Source: Anaerolineae bacterium (GTDB lineage Bacteria > Chloroflexota > Anaerolineae > Aggregatilineales > UBA2796). Taken from it: a stretch of 64,000 bases of DNA. The stretch lies in NCBI GenBank assembly GCA_019637555.1, contig JAHBVK010000025.1, positions 22,427-86,426 on the forward strand, in the 5' to 3' direction. Positions 60,895 to 64,000 of the stretch are shown here, in pieces. A program made the position numbers and the translations under genes. Each line of letters starts with the position of its first letter. Position 1 is the stretch's first letter. Below the pieces are notes generated by a model. That model ran no database searches. It saw only the letters and a program-made list of their open reading frames with translations, and was not told the origin of the DNA.

Positions 60895-61614
60895 TTAGCG
60901 CTGCCAGTTCCAAGGCCAGTAGGGAGCACTGCGAACCTGCTGCGGTACACGACGCATGTTCACATTGGGCAACGGATAATGATAAACCTCACCATTGAAG
61001 GCTTGCAGCGCACCAATTACGCTGAAGATCATCAAGGCTATGGGCAGCAACACGGAAGCCAGAACACCGAGTACCAGCGCCAAAACCACAAAGGGGATCA
61101 AGAGGATGCCCACAATTGAGATCGCCAGCGGGATGATGATGATCACCGCGATCACGGAGAGAATCGCCGGAATGACAGCCCAACCCAACGTGCCGATCAA
61201 CTGCGCTTTGAGTGCCTCTAATGCATTACGCCCGATGAAATCCGAGCGATCCTTATAGTTGAAGTAGATCACAGCCGTCGCGATCAGCAGCAGCGGTACG
61301 GCTATCCCCTGCGTGCCCAATCCGAGCAGCAGCATTAGCCATGGCATGATATGTGCCAATGCCGCCAGCGTGCGCTCCTGCTGCGTGGAATGAACGTATT
61401 CACCGACGTTGATTTCTAAACCGCGCTTGGCTTTTTCGTCGTTTTTGCGCTTGGAGATGTATTCGATCTCGCCATCAGCGCCGAGTCGCATCTCTTCGGA
61501 TTCGACCTCGTACTCGCGCATCATTGCTTCCAGACTCATTGCGTCGTCCTGTTTTCGTTCCGCCGAACCTGAACTAGCGGATGTAGATTGGGATTGAGAT
61601 TGTCCGTTGGTCAT
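60895..61614 (-). CDS. DUF4870-domain membrane protein
   Basis: 239 residues. A charged, Ser/Gln-rich cytoplasmic N-terminus (about 1-80) is followed by three to four TM segments (about 85-205). The DUF4870 pattern is visible: LAALAHIMPWLMLLLGLG, AVIYFNYKDRSDFIGRNALEALKAQL and the long hydrophobic end with ALQAFNGEVYHYPLP. The family is widespread and functionally uncharacterised. It starts 71 bases after the protease gene's stop and is followed by a terminator at 60841. Confidence 0.85.
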   Translation of the reverse strand: MTNGQSQSQSTSASSGSAERKQDDAMSLEAMMREYEVESEEMRLGADGEIEYISKRKNDEKAKRGLEINVGEYVHSTQQERTLAALAHIMPWLMLLLGLGTQGIAVPLLLIATAVIYFNYKDRSDFIGRNALEALKAQLIGTLGWAVIPAILSVIAVIIIIPLAISIVGILLIPFVVLALVLGVLASVLLPIALMIFSVIGALQAFNGEVYHYPLPNVNMRRVPQQVRSAPYWPWNWQR

Positions 61615-61685
61615 TATGTTTTGTCGCGCGTTATCTTGTTCATGTTATACGCAAAGTATACGTCGCAGTTGCAGCCGCGTCGTGA

Positions 61686-62600
61686 TCAACTTGTGGAAAT
61701 CTGGCTCTCTGTGCGACGACGCCGGAAAGATAAATAGATCGACACGCCCATCAGCGCCAGCGCGGTGAGAGTCCATAAGATGATCCACAGGTGAACGGGC
61801 AGATGTGTGTATTCCGCCATCGCATAGGCGTCGTTGCGAACCATGCCCAGTGAGCCACCGGGGTTATTCCAGAGGCTTGAAACGTCGTTGATGGCGTTGA
61901 AGCCGACGATGAAGGAGAGTGCGTTCAACACGAACACAGTCACAGATCGCGGAGCAAGCGCCCCGAGCGCCAAGATCACCGCGCCACTGATCAGCCCGAC
62001 GATGAGCGCGATGTTGTCGCGGATCACGAAGATGGTCAACAGCGCGACGATGGCGGAGAGAAAGCGCAAGCCCAAGCGCCGCTCTTGCCAGCGCTCTGCC
62101 AGCATCCATAAGCCTAGCGCCGCCGCCACACCAAACAACAGCCAGTAGCGTCCGTCACCGGTGAACAGCAGCGCAGAGAGTATGAAATAGATACCGACTG
62201 TGGTGGTAACGCGGCGCGTATTCGACATCCGATTGGTGACGTAAAGCAGCACCGCGCCGAACAACGCCGCGCCAATATAGCCCATCGGCAGCACCAAAAG
62301 CGGATTGCCACCTGCGGTGGATGCGATCCCCGCACCATTGGGATCGACGCGGAATTGCAGGAACTGCCCACCAGAGATCAATGCCGCTAATCCGTGTCCC
62401 GTTTCATGGACGAAGGTGACCAGCAAGCGGAAGGGATATAGCAGCATGGTCACGGCGTTGGTTTGCCAGAGGATGAAGACCAGTAGGAACGCTCCGCCCG
62501 CAAGCAGCAGTTCTTGGCGGCGGCGCTCAGGAGACAATGGCGTGCTCATGGTCGGGTCAATGGTCGGGTTACGCATGGGTAGAACGCTTTTTCCCTTCAA
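61686..62600 (-). CDS. M50-type intramembrane metalloprotease
   Basis: Up to 304 residues. LLVTFVHETGHGLAALISGGQ contains the HExxH zinc motif (His-Glu-Thr-Gly-His) inside a hydrophobic helix, as in M50/site-2-protease-like families, and the protein has about seven hydrophobic segments. A VDPNGAG turn lies after the motif. The second metal ligand motif (NxxPxxPLDG type) is not evident, so this belongs to the short M50B-like group. Start choice: a TTG at 62600 has AGGTGA nine bases upstream, whereas the ATGs at 62576 and 62549 have no site. The AGGTGA lies at the boundary with an R1 element. Confidence 0.8.
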   Translation of the reverse strand: MKGKSVLPMRNPTIDPTMSTPLSPERRRQELLLAGGAFLLVFILWQTNAVTMLLYPFRLLVTFVHETGHGLAALISGGQFLQFRVDPNGAGIASTAGGNPLLVLPMGYIGAALFGAVLLYVTNRMSNTRRVTTTVGIYFILSALLFTGDGRYWLLFGVAAALGLWMLAERWQERRLGLRFLSAIVALLTIFVIRDNIALIVGLISGAVILALGALAPRSVTVFVLNALSFIVGFNAINDVSSLWNNPGGSLGMVRNDAYAMAEYTHLPVHLWIILWTLTALALMGVSIYLSFRRRRTESQISTS

Positions 62601-62611
62601 GTGCTAGAATC

Positions 62612-62932
62612 ACCTGAGTTTTGGATAAATTTACCTCACCCCTTGCCCCCTCTCCGTCAACGGTTGGAGGGCGGACAGGTTCCCGGAGCTGAAGCTCCGG
62701 GCTGAAACAGTAATGCTTAACACTAGTCGTTATAGCTGTATTAGCCCCGTTTACGGTGCTTTGTGCTGATAGCCGGACGCTGAAGCATCCGGCTGGCGCT
62801 GCCTCGTTACCCCTGTCCGTCCTTCAACCGTCAACGGAGAGGGGAAACGGCGTTATTCAGGGCAGTGTACGCCGCTGACGGAGGGGGCTGCTAAGAACTC
62901 CCCAGCCTCATGTCCTGATCCGAAACTCAGGT
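62612..62932. mobile_element. R1 miniature element, copy 3, interrupted by R4, flanked by TAGAAT
   Basis: ACCTGAGTTTTGGAT at the left (62612-62626) and ATCCGAAACTCAGGT at the right (62918-62932) are a near-perfect inverted pair. TAGAAT flanks it at 62605-62610 and 62933-62938. The element matches the copy at 59619 over its CCTCACCCC and CTCTCCGTCAACGG parts. Bases 62664-62827 are an insertion (R4). Confidence 0.8.
62664..62827. mobile_element. R4 element (164 bp) inserted in an R1 copy
   Basis: The ends are TTGGAGGGCGGACAGG (62664-62679) and CCTGTCCGTCCTTCAA (62812-62827), inverted with two mismatches. CCGTCAACGG occurs on both sides (62654-62663 and 62828-62837), while the uninterrupted R1 copy at 59619 has it once. 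Inside are hairpins CCCGGAGCT/AGCTCCGGG and AGCCGGA/TCCGGCT with GA-type loops, like those of R3. No coding frame is credible. Confidence 0.82.
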
Positions 62933-62986
62933 TAGAATACCCGGTGAACTTTCCACCTTCTTAGCTCATGTGAAGATGAGGTCACT

Positions 62987-63889
62987 TTGGCGAAGCAAAC
63001 AGCACCCGTAATCGATCCGATCCGAGTCGGTGTGGTTGGCGCTCCGACGATCACCCCCAAACCCGGTGGCACGCCCGCCGCTATCGCTTTCCTGCGCTCA
63101 ATGGGCTTCGATCATTTCGAGATCGCGTGGGTGCAGAGCGTACGAGTCAACGATGATTCTTGCGCCGAGATGAAAGCTACTGCCGAGAAACATTATGTTT
63201 CTCTGAGCGTTCATGCCCCCTATTTCATCAATCTGAATAGCCAGACTGATGAGTTGATGCGTAAGAGTGACGAACGCTTACTCGCCGCCGCGCGCAAAGG
63301 TTATCTGGCTGGCGCGACGGAAATCGTGTTTCATCCGGGTTCGTATCACAACCAACCACCTGAGCAAGTTTACGAACGGGCAAAGGAAAAGTTGCTGGAG
63401 TTGACGGCGATCCTGCGTAAGGAAAAGGTGAAAGTGAATTTGCGCCCTGAGACGATGGGCAAAACGGCGATGTTCGGCACACTAGAAGAGACGATCCAAC
63501 TGAGCGCCGATGTGCCGGGTGTGCTGCCTGCTATCGACTTCGCGCATCTACATGCCCGCACCGGCAAGCTGAACACTTACGAGGAGTTCAGCGAAATGCT
63601 GAAGAAAGTGGAGAAGGGCTTGGGACGGCGCGGACTGGACTCGCTGCACATCCACCTCTCCGGCATCGCCTACGGACCGAAGGGCGAGAAGAATCACCTT
63701 CCGTTGAACGAGGCGGACATGAATTATCGAGCGCTGCTGCAAGCTCTGGTCGATTTTGACTGCAAGGGATCAATTGCCGTCGAAGCACCTGATCCCTTCC
63801 ATCTCGCCGACGCGATGACGATTCAAGCGACGTATCGGCGGCTGAAACAGTTGAAAGAGGGGATCGATCTGGAGCAGCTAGCGGATTAG
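62987..63889 (+). CDS. TIM-barrel protein related to AP endonuclease family 2 (Nfo-like)
   Basis: 300 residues from the TTG at 62987, with GAGGT upstream. IRVGVVGAPTITPKPGGTP and FLRSMGFDHFEIAWVQ open the barrel. HYVSLSVHAPYFINLNSQ, TEIVFHPGSYHNQPPEQVYERA, VNLRPETMGKTAMFGTLEETIQL, LPAIDFAHLHARTGKLNTYEEF and LHIHLSGIAYGPKGEKNHLPL supply the His/Glu/Asp metal ligands of the endonuclease IV fold. This predicts a metal-dependent AP-endonuclease-like or sugar-isomerase-like enzyme. The ligand set favours endonuclease IV, but N-terminal details differ, so DNA repair is likely rather than certain. Confidence 0.85.
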   Translation: MAKQTAPVIDPIRVGVVGAPTITPKPGGTPAAIAFLRSMGFDHFEIAWVQSVRVNDDSCAEMKATAEKHYVSLSVHAPYFINLNSQTDELMRKSDERLLAAARKGYLAGATEIVFHPGSYHNQPPEQVYERAKEKLLELTAILRKEKVKVNLRPETMGKTAMFGTLEETIQLSADVPGVLPAIDFAHLHARTGKLNTYEEFSEMLKKVEKGLGRRGLDSLHIHLSGIAYGPKGEKNHLPLNEADMNYRALLQALVDFDCKGSIAVEAPDPFHLADAMTIQATYRRLKQLKEGIDLEQLAD

Positions 63890-63920
63890 CCGCGTAGTCC
63901 TAAGTTGACCGGAGGGTGAC

Positions 63921-64000
63921 CAACTTGTCCGGCGTTGGTCAAGCGGTGCGAGCGTAGACCGGAGGTTGAAACCTCCGGCTACAACACTTGGTAAACCCAC
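63921..64000. mobile_element. R3 multi-hairpin element, left part (cut by the window end)
   Basis: ACTTGTCCGGCGTT (63923-63936) is the left terminus in the form seen at the right end of copy 1. It is followed by CCGGAGGTT/AACCTCCGG (63959-63978) and the start of the AACCCAC hairpin at the last bases. The element continues past base 64000. Confidence 0.8.

Overview
The window looks like a chromosomal segment of a free-living bacterium of moderate GC content, most probably a Chloroflexota (Anaerolineae-like) lineage. That placement is inference. It rests on the style of the two-component and ABC proteins, the frequent TTG/GTG starts, the YknXYZ/MacAB-type locus with Gly-rich partners, and intergenic spaces full of palindromic repeats. 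There is no rRNA, no CRISPR array and no intact transposase.

Layout. 1-9.9 kb: a partial gene, tRNA-Gln(TTG), a membrane protein, an alpha/beta hydrolase, a GyrI-like protein divergent from a WYL regulator across a perfect palindrome, a phosphoesterase, a saccharopine-dehydrogenase-like reductase, two uridine-kinase-family enzymes and a PEP-hydrolase-like TIM barrel. 9.9-20.4 kb: a minus-strand locus of HlyD/MacA adaptor, ABC ATPase, MacB permease with an extra N-terminal membrane domain, a protein of two fused LivJ-type ligand-binding domains, a secreted beta-propeller, an OmpR-type regulator, a sensor kinase and an unlisted 42-aa membrane peptide. 20.5-26.2 kb: aminopeptidase, FAD oxidase, methyltransferase, GT2 glycosyltransferase and esterase. 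26.3-36.2 kb: a LacI regulator, then a tight nine-gene minus-strand operon for nonulosonic (sialic-type) acid and surface glycan synthesis (GT4, nucleotide-sugar dehydrogenase, HAD phosphatase, ManC, two NeuB-like synthases, NeuA, methyltransferase, NeuC). 36.2-45.3 kb: IS remnant, trmFO, aminotransferase, hflX, GNAT, aldehyde dehydrogenase and a phage-type DUF5681 gene. 46.1-47.5 kb: promoter, L10 leader, attenuator, rplJ, rplL and terminator. 47.6-55.1 kb: a signalling island with two very large sensor kinases and two single-domain receivers. 55.3-64 kb: ring-cleaving dioxygenase, phnDCE-type transporter with a fused permease, DUF4870 protein, M50-type protease and a Nfo-like TIM barrel.

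The most unusual content is a set of small non-coding repeats. I name them R1-R6. R1 has ACCTGAG termini and is flanked by short direct repeats (6-8 bp) at three sites, which indicates transposition. R2 is a 53-62 bp GCCTC...GAGGC hairpin placed at gene ends. R3 is a ~210 bp multi-hairpin element with AAGGCTTGTCCGG termini. R4 is a 164 bp element inserted into an R1 copy, with a 10-bp duplication and an uninterrupted R1 copy in the same window. R5 is a GTAGGGGTGGGTT hairpin. R6 is a heptamer tandem repeat. They nest in one another, and no transposase that could move them is present here.
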